Below, piece after piece: positions 20,830-32,168 of a stretch of 64,000 bases of DNA (position 1 is its first letter; every line of letters begins with the position of its first letter). This DNA is from Cycas panzhihuaensis. Its lineage: Eukaryota > Cycadophyta. Under the pieces are notes generated by a model. It worked only from the letters and a program-made list of their open reading frames with translations, made no database searches and was not told the DNA's origin. Location: assembly GCA_023213395.1 (NCBI GenBank), contig CM041465.1:158851741-158915740 (forward strand). Reading direction: 5' to 3'. Position numbers and translations under genes: made by a program.

Positions 20830-23060
20830 AATGGTGAGTTATAAGTGTAAGAATTAATTAATAAATATGATTAGGTCTTCTAAGACCTCTTTATAGGACT
20901 GCCCTTAGATGATGGGATGAAACACATAATTGGGTTAGAATAATGCACCAATCTAATAGTAATCAAACCTTATAAGGATACTACAAGAACAATTAGAATG
21001 TAGAGAATAACAACTAATAAGACTCTATTTATAATGCTAGTAATATTGGGCAAGAAAAAAGGATGGAACATTTTGTATATGTAACTATTATTATGCTCTT
21101 AATAAGGCCATAGTAAAAAGTTATTTCCCAAATATAAGGATTAATGAGTTATTAGATAAGTTGTATAGAATTAAATATTTTATAAAAAATGATCTTCACT
21201 TAGGTTATTGTCAAATTATGGAAGAAGACATTTCAAAAATGGCCTTTTGTACTCATCATAGTCATTATGAGTTTAAGATAATGCCTTTTAATCTAGTAAA
21301 TGCCCTAACAACATTCTAAGTAATGATAAATAAGGTTTTGGCACCATTATTATGGAAATTTTTGCTTGCCTTTTTCTCTGGAATCCTAATATATCATAAG
21401 GGGTGGAAGGAACCCATGATCTATGTTAAGAAGGTCTTAAACCTACTTTAAGAAAATGACTTATACATGAATTATTGCAAGTGTACTTTTATAAATGAAG
21501 AGGTTGAGTACCTAGGTCATATTATCTCTAGCGAAGGAGTTAAGATTAATCTTATAAGATCAAGGCTATTCTATAATGGCCCACATCTAAGAACATCACT
21601 AAATTTAGAGGATTTTTAGGGCTCACAAGTTAGTATAAATGATTTATAAAGAATTATACATAATAAACATTTCCCTTCATAAGCCTCTCAAAGAAAGATT
21701 CCTTTTAGTGGAGTGCATAAGTAGATGAATATTTTCAATAATTAAACACAATGTTAATACTATTGTCCACACTAACATCCCTAGATTTTCATAAACCTTT
21801 TATCCTCATATGTGATACTTCAAAAATAGGTATTAGGATTGTATGCTTGCAAGTAAGAAAACCTATAACATTTTAGAATAGGAAACTCAATCCTACAAAG
21901 TAATTTCATTATGATAAATAAATGCTAGCTATAATACATGCCTTATATAAATAACAAAAATATCTCTTAAGTAGTAAATTTGTAGTCAAAATTAATCATA
22001 ATAGCCTTTAATACCTCTTAAAACAAAAAGAGTTATCCCTTAAATAACAAAAATGGACTAATATAATATAAGGTTATGACTTAAAATTTTTCTATAAGAA
22101 TAACAAATTAAATATCATTGTTGACACACTTTCCTAAAGAGAAGAAGGAGAAGAAGACCCACAACTATTTGTGGTTACCATTCTCACTCTTAACTCAGTG
22201 GCTAATCTCTAGGCGAAATATACAAAAAGTGCCAAAACATAAAAATTAATTACATAAATATAATAAGGCACCTAAAAAAAAAATTGAGTAGAGAAATTAC
22301 CTCATTTATTATAAGGGAAGGATTTTCCTAAATATAAATTATATGCTTAAGACAAAGATCATCGAAGAATATCACCTAGAACTAATAAGAAGCCATATAA
22401 GATTTTTTTAATACACAAGTAGACACTTATTCTTTTAAAAAGGAGTGAAGAAGGACATCCAAAAATATGTAGTAGAATGCTCACTCCATTGAGCAAATAA
22501 GTATGAGAACATAACCTTACTAGGCTTATTACAACCACTCCTTATTTAATAATGCAAATAGAAAAATATTAGTATGGACTTTATAATATAATCCCCTATA
22601 TCACTAAGGCAAGGGCATAATTTTTGTGGTAGTCTACATAGTAATAAAATTTACATATTTTATTACCATATAATCCATGCATAAGGCTTTATGAATTATA
22701 AAAATATTCATAAAGGAGATACATAAGTTATGTAGGATATTACATAAAATTAATTGTGACCAATACCCTAAATTTATGAGTCACTTTTGATAAGAACTAT
22801 TTAAACAAGTAGGAACTATAATAACCATGGGTATTAGTTATTACCCACAAAGACACAAATAGACTAAACTAATTAATAAGTTGAGAATGTTATTTAAGGA
22901 ACTATCTCACTAATAAATAAGGCACATCGGTCAAATGGATATATTTTATAGAAGTGTGGTATAATTCCACATATCACTCAACCATCTAAATGTTCCCTTT
23001 AATGGCCTTTATGGTTATGATTAGACATTAACTAAAGAATGGGTATCAAAGAATAGTCAT
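20830..23060 (+). pseudogene. Element P pol: heavily decayed Ty3/gypsy protease-end, RT, RNase H and integrase
   Basis: Fragments in order: DGMKHIIGLE near 20910 (HDHxIxL-type pre-RT block), YFPNIRINELLDKLY near 21121, HLGYCQIMEEDISKMAFCTHH near 21200, YEFKIMPFNLVNALTTF near 21265, EVEYLGHIISSEGVKIN near 21500 (all RT), CDTSKIGI near 21812 (RNase H), EDPQLFVVTILT near 22155, the integrase core start near 22570 (SMDFI-like), and WYNSTYHSTI near 22960. Stops are pervasive and most sit at Gln or Trp positions, as expected from C-to-T decay. P is the oldest host layer here: element S is inserted after it at 23256, and its C-terminus reappears at 54985. Confidence 0.78.
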
Positions 23061-23251
23061 GTTGAAGATAATGTTAAATATATAGATTATATAAATGGTC
23101 ATTATAACTACTTGATAATATATTATTACACATAAAATTCTTATATGCGGATATAAACATCTCTTATAGGTAAGTCAATGGGTGAACATTCTTAATATTT
23201 GTGATTAAAGTTTATATATGTTCATATATTTATTATAATTTCTCATTAGTT
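23061..23251 (+). other. AT-rich filler between P integrase and S insertion
   Basis: Very AT-rich, with no recognisable integrase sequence although P coding should continue here. Together with 54828-54984 it forms about 350 bp of unexplained sequence inside P. Confidence 0.4.
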
Positions 23252-23256
23252 CTTTA
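23252..23256. repeat. Target-site duplication of S, left copy (CTTTA)
   Basis: Identical to 54823-54827, directly outside the far LTR of element S more than 31 kb away. Confidence 0.75.
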
Positions 23257-23702
23257 TGTTAAAATTTTGACAATGACTTATACATAATTGAATTCATATC
23301 AAGTAACTTATAATGAATAATAAATGAAATATGTTAAGGTGTTTAAGATGAGCATCAAGCATATTAAAATGATATATGTATATATTAATATAATATAAAC
23401 GCACAAGAGAAAGAAAACATCATGAGACACCAAATTTATATATGGAAAACCCTTAATGGGAAAAACCAGAGGAGAAGGGTGGAGCTTAGCTCTTCTCAAA
23501 TTATACTTTTGATGTGTCTATATATTTATGGATCTATCATCTCACATATACCCAATAGGATAAGAATACATTATAAACCAATGAAATCATGCTGATACAT
23601 TGATCACTTCAATCATATGTGAGAACCTTTTACATCAACCAATTATAACTCATACACTAATTAAATATTATATTGACTTTTCTGAAATGTAATATTCTAA
23701 CG
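23257..23702 (-). repeat. S 3' LTR
   Basis: Aligns with 54372-54822: shared blocks include GAATTGAATTCATATCA-like sequence (AATTGAATTCATATCA near 23287), TCAAATTATACTTTTGATGT near 23496 and GTGAGAACCTT near 23620. Its outer end begins TGTTAAAAT at 23257; the inner end is TAACG at 23702 (TG changed to CG on the minus strand), followed by CTCCCCTT, the complement of a polypurine tract. Confidence 0.75.
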
Positions 23703-24172
23703 CTCCCCTTGAATGCTTAATTTATGAAACTTCTATCGTCATAATCATGTTAGATCGCCTACTCATCTTTGTCCTCATATCACCTATAAATATTAATCGA
23801 TTAAACCTATCTTCATCATGCTTGTTCTCTTATAAATAAATGTCATATCATCTTACATATCATCTTTCAAATATTACCACCTATAAATCATCAAACCAAT
23901 ATGACTTAAACTCATCATGATATACAAGTCTCTTATTAGCAACTTCATATCCTCTATCTATAAGTTGTAAATCAAATTCATTAATAAACTATAATATTGA
24001 TATCTATATAAAATAATAATTATATATCAAAATGAATGGGTAACTAACCATTGCAATTATTAATTAACTAGGAAGTATTTCTCATGTGTAGTTCATTAAC
24101 TTCATAAATAAAAAATACATACTTTAGGATTAAGTTAATCTATTTGGGTAAGTAAATATGCTATAATAAGAG
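23703..24172 (-). other. S internal sequence, 3' end segment
   Basis: AT-rich, minus-strand 3' untranslated part of S next to its polypurine tract. No coding domain recognised. Ends where Z is inserted. Confidence 0.5.
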
Positions 24173-24177
24173 TAACT
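24173..24177. repeat. Target-site duplication of Z, left copy (TAACT)
   Basis: Identical to 38370-38374, directly after the far LTR of element Z. Confidence 0.85.
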
Positions 24178-24412
24178 TGTTAGAAACCTTGTTAAAGCTA
24201 ATTAATTAAATTATTAAGTGATTGGATGCTTTTGAATAGTTATAACCTTTTATGAAGGGGCCTAGTTTATACATATAAATACTCTCTCTAATGTGGAATT
24301 TATTATCACTTATTTATCAATTAAATTAATTGGTTTATTTTGACTATTCAAACTTCTAAGCACACTTGTGCACTTCACTATTTTCTTTAAGTTATGTAAA
24401 AGATCCATAACA
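24178..24412 (+). repeat. Z 5' LTR (235 bp)
   Basis: Starts TGTTAGAAACC, ends CCATAACA, and contains TATAAATACTCTCTC near 24278 as a likely TATA region. It aligns with 38136-38369 along the full length with scattered substitutions. Confidence 0.9.
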
Positions 24413-24414
24413 AG

Positions 24415-24426
24415 TGGTATTAGAGC
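24415..24426 (+). promoter_or_regulatory. Z primer-binding site
   Basis: TGGTATTAGAGC, two bases after the LTR. It differs by one base from TGGTATCAGAGC, complementary to the 3' end of plant initiator methionine tRNA. Confidence 0.88.
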
Positions 24427-26452
24427 AATTTGCTTGACACCTAAGTGTGAATAATTTTAAGAATGTCGAGGCTTCTCTAGCCACTACTTTTCACTGCAAA
24501 TTTTATTACCATAACCTAATCAACAAAATAGGCAACATCATTTAAGGTGTAAATAAGGCAGTAAGAAATCATATATGATTAAAAATTAATTGCCTTTCCT
24601 ACCTTAGATTTTTATGCCTCTTGTTGTGTATCAAAGAATATTATGGTCATTGCAATAGTATTAATATACTTCAGCATAATAAATCATTAAGAAAGAGGCA
24701 AAACACTATGTGTAACAATACATAGAGGATACTATAATATCAACACTATAGAACTGTTTATATCCCATAATGATTGTCATTCATATATACTATATTATTG
24801 TGTTTCTTTCTGGACTGATCTAATCTTATATCTTCCCTACATTCATCTTTTGTTCCACCATCTTTCCTTTTCTATTTCCCTAGTTCCTCTCATCCGTTTG
24901 CTGCCTTGGTTTACCTGCTCCTATTGGCATATTTATTTTCATTTGCCTCTCATCTATCCTATTGTTAGGTATCTCTTATAGATTATATCATAGTTCTAAT
25001 AGAGTTAATAAAGGATTTGTATGATTATATAATAGTCCGATGATAAGACAGAATCACAAATTAACATACTAATATTCCAGAGAGAGTAAAGAAACTTTAA
25101 AATTATGATGAGGTAAAACTATAAAGAGGTTATAACATATACAAAGTATCATGACACTGGATATAGACATCCACTTTATATATTAATGTTGTGCATTGTC
25201 TCCCCTTAACAAGTAAAGGCATCCTACTATCACATGGTTTGAAAGGGAAAGCACATATGTAGTAGTGGTTCACATCATATACTTAGTTAAGTTCTACTTG
25301 ATCTCGACTCTCTATTTACGTTAACTTAAAGATCAATATCTAAGTCAAAGGGAAGTATTAAAATTATGCCTATCCACATAATTTGTAGATTAATAAATGC
25401 TTACCTCTTCAAATATGGATAAAATCCACAGTCACCTTAAGTAAGCATACATATTAATATAAATCACTACATATCATCTTGGAATTTATATGCCATATTT
25501 ATTTTTAGGCTACATCATGTAATCAATGACATGAGAGTAATTCATTGATAGAACTGCTTTAAAAAGTTGTAAAGGATATACAAATACAAGTAGCTATATC
25601 TATTTGCCATAATAAATTGATCATGATACCTTATACCCTCTCATAGTTGTATTATTAACACTCAATTGTCATAGCTAATGAGGTTATTAATACAGTCTAT
25701 ATTTGCACAAATGTAATGCTACATATTCATCATTCCACAACTACCATACTTCAATTCAACCTTTAAGCCATATAACTTTATACATACTTGATAATATAAA
25801 TAGAAAATAATGCATTTGATACATAGTTTGATAGAAGAAGAAAGAAAAGAATAAGATTGCATTGATAACATTGATATGACAGGAGCATTTATATCTTATA
25901 GTTAATTTGATAATGTCACTCTATTAATTTAATTTTAATCAATGATAACATTGTCATCTTTACGCTCTTAACATTGGGTTTGAAATATTATCTTTTAGTT
26001 CAACTCCACTTGCTTGGTATTCAATGTGCCAACCTTCATGGAGTACAGATGTAGGAGAAAACTATGAGATATTATACTTGAAGTAATTAAAATTACTACT
26101 ATTGAAGAAAGGTTAAGCACACATTTGAATATATTAAGTCTCCTTAAGTATATGTAGAATAAGGTGTAGTAACCACTACATTGAATGATATATTGCCTAC
26201 ATGCATATATATTAACAAATATGTATATATCACTATTTTTCAAACTTATTATCATTATTCCCTGTCATATGCTTGCACTATTCCCTATCATATACTTTAC
26301 ACCATTCATAGTACAATGGGTGTTAGATTCACTACAAGTGGTAGTGGATGTTAGATCCATTACAAGTATATATATTTATTAGCTAAGTAAACACATTAAA
26401 TAATCAATAGAACCACATCTACACTTTTATAAAGGTCATAAACATTGAAGAA
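24427..26452 (+). other. Z leader, about 2 kb without coding
   Basis: AT-rich sequence between primer site and gag start. No protein domain recognised in either strand. A short imperfect tandem repeat (TGTTAGATTCACTACAAGT and TGTTAGATCCATTACAAGT) lies near 26320-26368. Confidence 0.5.
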
Positions 26453-26475
26453 ATGGCTGACGACTCAATCCAGAA
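26453..26475 (+). pseudogene. Z gag start codon and first residues, cut by W
   Basis: ATG at 26453 opens MADDSIQ, then W is inserted. The frame resumes after W at 32573 (see the Z gag middle entry). A gag start with a MA-x-x motif is usual in chromovirus-like elements. I infer the join from the matching CAGAA duplications; exact codon continuity cannot be proved because the frame after W has stops. Confidence 0.6.
26471..26475. repeat. Target-site duplication of W, left copy (CAGAA)
   Basis: Identical to 32568-32572, immediately beyond the W 3' LTR. Confidence 0.9.
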
Positions 26476-26890
26476 TGTTAGGGATCCAACCCCTAACTTA
26501 CCTTCTCTTATATTCTCTTATATCTTCTACTTCTTCTCTCTCTTATATATTTTATTTCTTCTACTTCTTCTCTCTCTTATATCTTTTATTTCTTCTACTT
26601 CTTCCCTTTGCTTAATATCCCACATGCATAAGTAGAAGGTTATGTAGTGGTCATTGAGTACTATATATATTCATGTAATATCCCACATACATAAGGAGGA
26701 GGTTGAGTAGTAAGCATAGAGCCATATATATATTTATGTAATCCTTAGAGTATGGTATATTAAATATCATTGTTATTGCATGTAATTGGAAGGTTGCCCC
26801 CTTAAAGGTTATTGTAATACAAGTGCTCTTTTGGAGTTATTTACTTATTATTTTGGTGTGAAATTATCATTAAGGAGTGGTATCCTAACA
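26476..26890 (+). repeat. W 5' LTR (415 bp)
   Basis: Starts TGTTAGGGATCCAACCCC and ends TATCCTAACA. It is 34 bp longer than the 3' copy because a pyrimidine-rich minisatellite (about 26510-26605; unit with TTCTACTTCTTCTCTCTC) has one more unit. A small predicted ORF here (Phe/Leu/Ser-rich) is just the minisatellite. Confidence 0.92.
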
Positions 26891-26892
26891 AG

Positions 26893-26904
26893 TGGTATCA
26901 GAGC
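26893..26904 (+). promoter_or_regulatory. W primer-binding site (tRNA-iMet type)
   Basis: TGGTATCAGAGC, two bases after the LTR end: perfect match to the common plant iMet primer site. Confidence 0.93.
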
Positions 26905-27082
26905 GGTCGATCCATTCCTTGTGGGAGAGTTAAAGGTACTAAATAATTAATTTTTTTTCTCATTAGTACCTATTCTCATTTGATTTCCATTTAGTTATTT
27001 TACTTTTTGGGGGTAGATAATACTATAATCAGGAAGCTACCCTAACAGTGCCATCGGGTAGTTCTCTTTTGCATTTAGATAA

Positions 27083-27102
27083 AGACCCTATGCTGGGGGT
27101 CT
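27083..27102 (+). promoter_or_regulatory. W leader hairpin 1 (AGACCC / GGGTCT)
   Basis: A perfect 6-bp stem with an 8-base loop. The same stem, loop length and surrounding sequence (ATATCACA-GGATCTGT-type) recur in V at 40083-40102 and in T at 49518-49537 (minus strand). Confidence 0.65.
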
Positions 27103-27226
27103 ATAAATATCACAAGGATCTGTTGTTTTGGGCTAAGCGCATTGTGGATTTTCCATACCTTATATGAAAGACTAGAGATCACACTCCTAAACCAAGCCTT
27201 AGATAGAACTTAACTACGGAATTGTG

Positions 27227-27255
27227 CCTCCACATACCTGCAGGTATATAGGAGG
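27227..27255 (+). promoter_or_regulatory. W leader hairpin 2 with 14-bp palindrome
   Basis: CCTCC pairs with GGAGG around the perfect palindrome ATACCTGCAGGTAT. T has the same arrangement at 49366-49394. Hairpins 1 and 2 are about 145 bases apart in both. Confidence 0.65.
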
Positions 27256-27794
27256 ACCCCCTAGATAGGCCTTCCTAGCATAGGTAACTATAGGAAACCT
27301 ATTGACCGTCTGCAATTTGTAGTGCCAGGTGGCGGTTATACAGGAAGTTACTCTCCACGTACCCTAGAGATGGGGTAGTATAACTATAGAGTAGAGCATT
27401 TGCCTTTGTAAGTTGATACTATTTATATCTGGGATCAATATATCGGAGGGCCTATAAACCATACAAGCCCATACCTAGTGTACCTAGTCAGTCTATTAGT
27501 GGGTTGTGTACACTTAGTCAGTTAGTGAGTTAGTCATCATCAATTTATTAATCGAGTGTGTCTAGCCAGTTTATCATCAGCTCATGCACACATAGTTAGT
27601 CAGCCAACTAGTACCCAAAAAAGCAAAAAAGTAAAAAAGTAAAAAAATAAAAAATGTAAATAAATAAATAAAAAAAATAAAAAATAAAATATTACTTCAT
27701 TATAAAATATTAGGGATAACAATCTATAGACACCCCATTAAATCCTTTTCAGTCACATTTACCAACTAGGATTCAACTTAGGTCTTGTGGACTA

Positions 27795-28790
27795 ATGGCC
27801 CCTAAGATGAACCCAAGTTAGACTCAAGATCTTAATGATGTTGTTTCACAACTTCGAAAAGATATATTACAAATCCAAAATGACTTCAATGAAAAATTTG
27901 AAGCAATAATGCTAGAGCTCACATCCATGAAACCTCTTAAGGAAGAAAAGATTGACCTTGATGATACTACTCACATAGGTGGGGGCCACTTCGTTAAAGA
28001 AGATGAAGGTAATGATGGTAGGCGCTTTGGTCCGAACTTCCTTCATAAGGTAGAAATCAAGAAGTTCAATGACACAGATGTACATACCTAGATCACCCAA
28101 ATAGAACAATACTTTTCTCTTCATCAAGTTCCAGTAGATAAGAAGATCCCTCTTACTTCTCTACACATGGAAACTGAACCCTACCAATGGTACTAATGGG
28201 TTATGAAAATAATTGGTGGGCTTAATTATCAATGGGAGGGCTTTGTTAAGGATCTTATAGCTCAATATGACAGTACTTGGGATCATGACCACTTTAACTA
28301 GTTAGCTAAAGTTAGACAGAAGGGGTCTGTTTCAGCTTATACACTAGAATACCAACATCTCTCCACAAGGGTTAATGGTCTTTGTCAAGATAAATTACTT
28401 GAGTTGTACATTGGTGGGTTACGAGATGACATCAAACATGACTTGCGACTCTTAAAACCTGATAACATCTCTATAGCTATTAATTTTGCTCGACATATTG
28501 AAGCAAAAAATAAGGCATCCCGCCCCCCCCAACGAACATTTCCAGAAAAGCGACCATAATTTTAGGTTCCTAGTGTATGACGAATGACTTCCCAAGAGAT
28601 GGATGAGAAATGATTGAAAGGGTTATATTTTCGTTGTAACCAAAAGTGGAATAAAGACCATAAGTGTCCTGAATGATGCTTGTTCATAATTGAGGATGTT
28701 CAAGATGAGGAACTAGTAGAAGAAGCCTCATTAAAGCCATAAAATAATGATTGTGACCCACTTGAGGAGGAAGAAGAAGATACTGCTACT
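27795..28790 (+). pseudogene. W gag (capsid and zinc knuckle)
   Basis: ATG at 27795 opens MAPKMNPS, followed by a coiled-coil-like QDLNDVVSQLRKDI and a retrotransposon capsid region: FGPNFLHKVEIKKFNDTDV near 28030, YFSLHQVPVDKKIPLTSLHM near 28110, WEGFVKDLIAQYD near 28238, and ELYIGGLRDDIKHDLRLL near 28400. The knuckle near 28630 reads YFRCNQKWNKDHKC, so the first Cys of CCHC is now Tyr. In-frame stops occur at several places (for example 27819, 28089, 28194). It shares the polyprotein frame with the protease that follows. Confidence 0.88.
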
Positions 28791-29250
28791 ATATCTGTGC
28801 ATGCCCTAACTGGAATTGCAGCCCCTCAAACACTCAAACTTATTGGGTATATTAAGAAAAGGAAGGTGGTTGTCCTTATAGATTCTGGGAGCACCCACAA
28901 TTTTATTAATCAGAAACTTGTTGAAGAACTCAATTGTTTTCTATATCCTTTCAAAAATTTTCAGGTTATGGTGGATAATGGAGGGACACTCGCTTGTGGG
29001 GGAAAATATCACAATATCAAGTTACAAATGGGCGACTATCACCTCTCCACTTCTATGTATGCCATTTCCATTGGAGGAGTTGATGTTGTATTAGGGGTAC
29101 AATGGCTCAAACAACTAGGGACCATTCAACTAAATATGCAAGAGCTCTTCATATGATTTACTTCTAAAGGAATTGACTATCAATTGAATGGGATCATTCC
29201 TCCATCGACCCAAATCATCAACTCACACCATATGGAGAGGCTTATTAAAA
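28791..29250 (+). pseudogene. W aspartic protease
   Basis: In frame with gag: VVVLIDSGSTHNFINQKLVEE holds the D-S-G catalytic triad (near 28880), followed by VMVDNGGTLACGGKY and the second hydrophobic block GGVDVVLGVQWLKQLGTIQL near 29075, all standard for gypsy proteases. The active site itself is intact. A TGA at 29154-29156 follows the second block; the spacer to RT then continues. Confidence 0.9.
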
Positions 29251-30250
29251 AGGGTGGTACATGAATCATTATCAAATGTTATGCTCTAGAAGGTTAAGAA
29301 CTTCCAACAAAAGGGGACATTCTCTAAGATGATGATACACCAAATGACTTAATATTGGTACTTCACTGCCATAAGTAGGTCTTTTAGGATATTCCTCAAG
29401 GTCTTCCCCCAGTACGTGACCAAGATCATAACATTGGCCTGATAGTTGGAAGTAATCTTCCTTGTATTCGACCATACTGGTATCCCTACCAATAAAAGAA
29501 TGAAATTGAACGACTAGTTCAAGAACTCCTTAATGCTGGTATTATTAGGGAAAGTAAAAGCACTTTTTCTGCCCCAATGATTTTAGTAAGAAAAAAGGAT
29601 GGCTCATTTTGCATGTGTGTAGACTACTGCGAGCTCAATAAGATAACCATCAAGGATAAATTTCCTATACCAGTCATCGATGAACTCTTGGATGAACTCC
29701 ATGGACCAATGTTCTTCACATCATTGGACTTGCAGTCAGGATACCATCAAATCAGGATCAAAGCAAAGGATGTTCATAAAACTGTATTTCGTACATATGA
29801 AGGTCACTATGAATTTTTAGTTATGCCATTTGGCTTGACTAATGCCCCATCCACCTTTCAAGGACTCATGAATAAACTCTTTCGGCCTTACTTAAGGAAG
29901 TTTGTGTTAGTATTTTTTTATGACATTTTGATCTTCATTCGTACATGGGAAGACCATCTTCAGCATGTTGATAAGGCATTACAGGTTCTTGTAGATAACT
30001 AACTTTATGCAAAAAAATTAAAATGTCAATTTGGGCAAACAGAAATAGAATATTTGGGTCATATTATCTCTCAAGAAGGAGTCAAGATAAATTCTAAGAA
30101 AATAGTAGTTATCACAAACTGGCCTAAACCTAAAAACATCAAGGGCCTTCGTGGATTCTTAGGAATCATAGGATATTATTGAAAGTTTATTTAGGGCTAT
30201 GCAAGGATTGCTTCCCCTTTAATCAACTTGTTAAAAAAGGATTCCTTTCA
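29251..30250 (+). pseudogene. W reverse transcriptase
   Basis: Same frame as gag-protease. Blocks in order: [20 protein letters not shown] (29587), [34 protein letters not shown] (29712), [18 protein letters not shown] (29809) and the catalytic segment [12 protein letters not shown] near 29911, where the usual FFDD reads FFYD: the first catalytic aspartate codon is now TAT. A stop at 30000-30002 follows, then KLKCQFGQTEIEYLGHIISQ. The enzyme would copy element RNA to DNA; this copy is dead by active-site change as well as stops. Confidence 0.92.
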
Positions 30251-30790
30251 TTGGAATGATAAGGCCTCTTAAGCATTTGAACACCTAAAGCTAGCTTTAA
30301 CTACCACACCAGTCATTGTAACACCAGACTTTATAAAGACCTTCATCATTAAATGTGATGCATTAGGGCAAGGCATTGGAGCAGTCTTAATGCAAGAAGG
30401 AAAACCTTTGGCCTTTAAAAGTCGTCAACTTACACTCAAGGAACAAGTCAAATCTACCTATGAGAAGGAGATGTTAGCAATTCTTCATACAGTTAGGAAA
30501 TAGCGACAATATTTATTAGGAACACATTTCCAAATTAAAACAGACCATGATAGCTTAAAATATATTCTATCTCAAAGGACAACATTTGAGGAACAATAAA
30601 AATGGGTCACCAAAATACAAGCTTTTGACTTTGAAATCATATATAAAAAAGGCAAGGATAATATAGTTGCTAATGCTCTATCTCGTAAGGAAGAAGGCTC
30701 TGCACTATATTCTATCACGGCAATCAATCCCTCTTGGATAGTAGTCACCAAGCAAGAATGGGATAAGGACTTATTTACAAGTAGATCATT
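30251..30790 (+). pseudogene. W RNase H
   Basis: Continues the RT frame. FIIKCDALGQGIGAVLMQEGK near 30343 contains the first catalytic Asp block, TYEKEMLAILHTVRK near 30460 the Glu block, and TDHDSLKYIL near 30542 the third Asp. The connection end KKGKDNIVANALSRKEE closes it near 30690. Stops at 30270-30272, 30501-30503 and 30597-30599 interrupt. The role is degradation of RNA in RNA-DNA hybrids. Confidence 0.88.
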
Positions 30791-30849
30791 CAAGACCTTT
30801 AAGCTGGAGTAGGGCATTCAACCCATTACATATGGTCTTCAAATATTCT

Positions 30850-31640
30850 CTGGTATAAGAATCAAATATATATATGCCCTTACTCTAGCCTTAAGGAGCA
30901 AATTTTACATGATGCACATGCCTCTCCAACAGCAGATCACTCGGGGTTCCTACGAACATACCACCACTTAAAACAGTATTTCTTTTGGAAGGGACAAAAA
31001 GGAGATGTAAAGAGATATGTTTCCTCATGTGAAATTTATCAACAACATAAGACATAAACAATTAAGTCTCCAGGATTGCTACAACCCCTTCCCATACCAA
31101 ATCAATGATGGGAAGAAATTTCTATGGACTTCATCATGGGTCTACCCAAGTCAGAAGGAAAAGATGTTATATTGGTGGTTGTGGATAAGCTAACTAAATA
31201 TGCTAATTTTTGTGGTATTCAGGCCACATATAAAGCAAAGCAAATTACTGAGGTCTTTTTAAAAGATATACATAGGTTGCATAGCATGCCCAAATGCATA
31301 GTCAATGATTGTGATCCCAAGTTTACCAACAACTTCTGGATAGAACTCTTCTATTTACTTGGTACTAAGTTAACAATGAGCTCATCCTACCATCCATATA
31401 TAAATGGACAAACTGAGGTGGTTAATAAGTGCCTTGAAGGATACCTTCAGTGTTATGCCTCAGATAAGCAGGGGCAGTGGCATCATTGCCTTTCTTTAGT
31501 AAAATGGTGGTATAATACAACCTATCATACATCAGTAAGAATGACTCCATTCTAAGCATTATATGGCTATGAACCACCCACACTTAAAAACTATGCCATA
31601 ATCAGTTCTAAGGTTCAAGCAGTCGAAGACCACATCCAAC
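30850..31640 (+). pseudogene. W integrase, zinc and catalytic core
   Basis: After a frameshift near 30850 a new frame gives the zinc-binding region (HASPTADHSGFLRTYHHL, then CEIYQQH, second Cys lost). The core runs from MDFIMGLPKSEGKDVILVVV at 31124 through NDCDPKFTNNFW near 31302 to INGQTEVVN near 31400, with all three D, D, E residues present. WWYNTTYHTSVRMTPF at about 31506 ends it before a stop at 31553-31555. It is the longest intact domain of W. Confidence 0.92.
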
Positions 31641-32160
31641 AAACAACATAGATTCTTAAGCTACTTAAGGAAAATTTAAACCTTGCACAAAATCAAATGA
31701 AACAACAGGTAGATAAAGGGTGAAGTGAACAAGTATTTTAGCTAGATGATTGGGTATACTTACGGTTGCAACTGTATAAGCATGCATCTCTCAAACGGAA
31801 TGGGTAACATAAGTTACAACCTCGATTTTATGGGCCTTACAAAATTCTTAAGAAGATTGGGGAAGTTGCATATGCCTTGGACTTACCACCACTATCAAGG
31901 ATCCATAATGTCTTTCATGTTTCATATATGAAGAAGGTAATTGGGCAACAAGTACAAGTTCAAACAGAATTACCTATCTTAAATGAGAAGGGGCAACTTC
32001 AACTCATTCCAGAATGTATCATCGACCGAAGAATTTGACATCTACGATCTGGATAAATCATTGAGTATCTCATCAAATGGAAATAACTTTCGCGAGAAGA
32101 TGCAACATGGGAGAATGAACAATTTATCTTAGAGCACCCTGAGATCACTAAGCTTTGAGG
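31641..32160 (+). pseudogene. W integrase C-terminus with chromodomain
   Basis: Frames vary: KQQVDKGRSEQVF near 31700, a GPF-region remnant near 31750-31880, NVFHVSYMKK near 31908, then PECIIDRRIRHLRSG near 32010, IIEYLIKWK near 32053, and LSREDATWENEQFILEHPEI near 32088. The last part is a chromodomain, which in chromoviruses reads histone marks and directs insertion to heterochromatin. Stops replace Gln/Trp-type codons at several places. Confidence 0.88.
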
Positions 32161-32168
32161 GCAAAGCT

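Noticed and set aside
26893-26904. tRNA gene suggested by tRNA-complementary strings
   Set aside because: These 12-base strings sit two bases inside LTRs and lack any cloverleaf; they are primer-binding sites.
28520-28535. C-run as a programmed frameshift site in W
   Set aside because: The gag-pol frame is the same before and after it, so no frameshift is needed.
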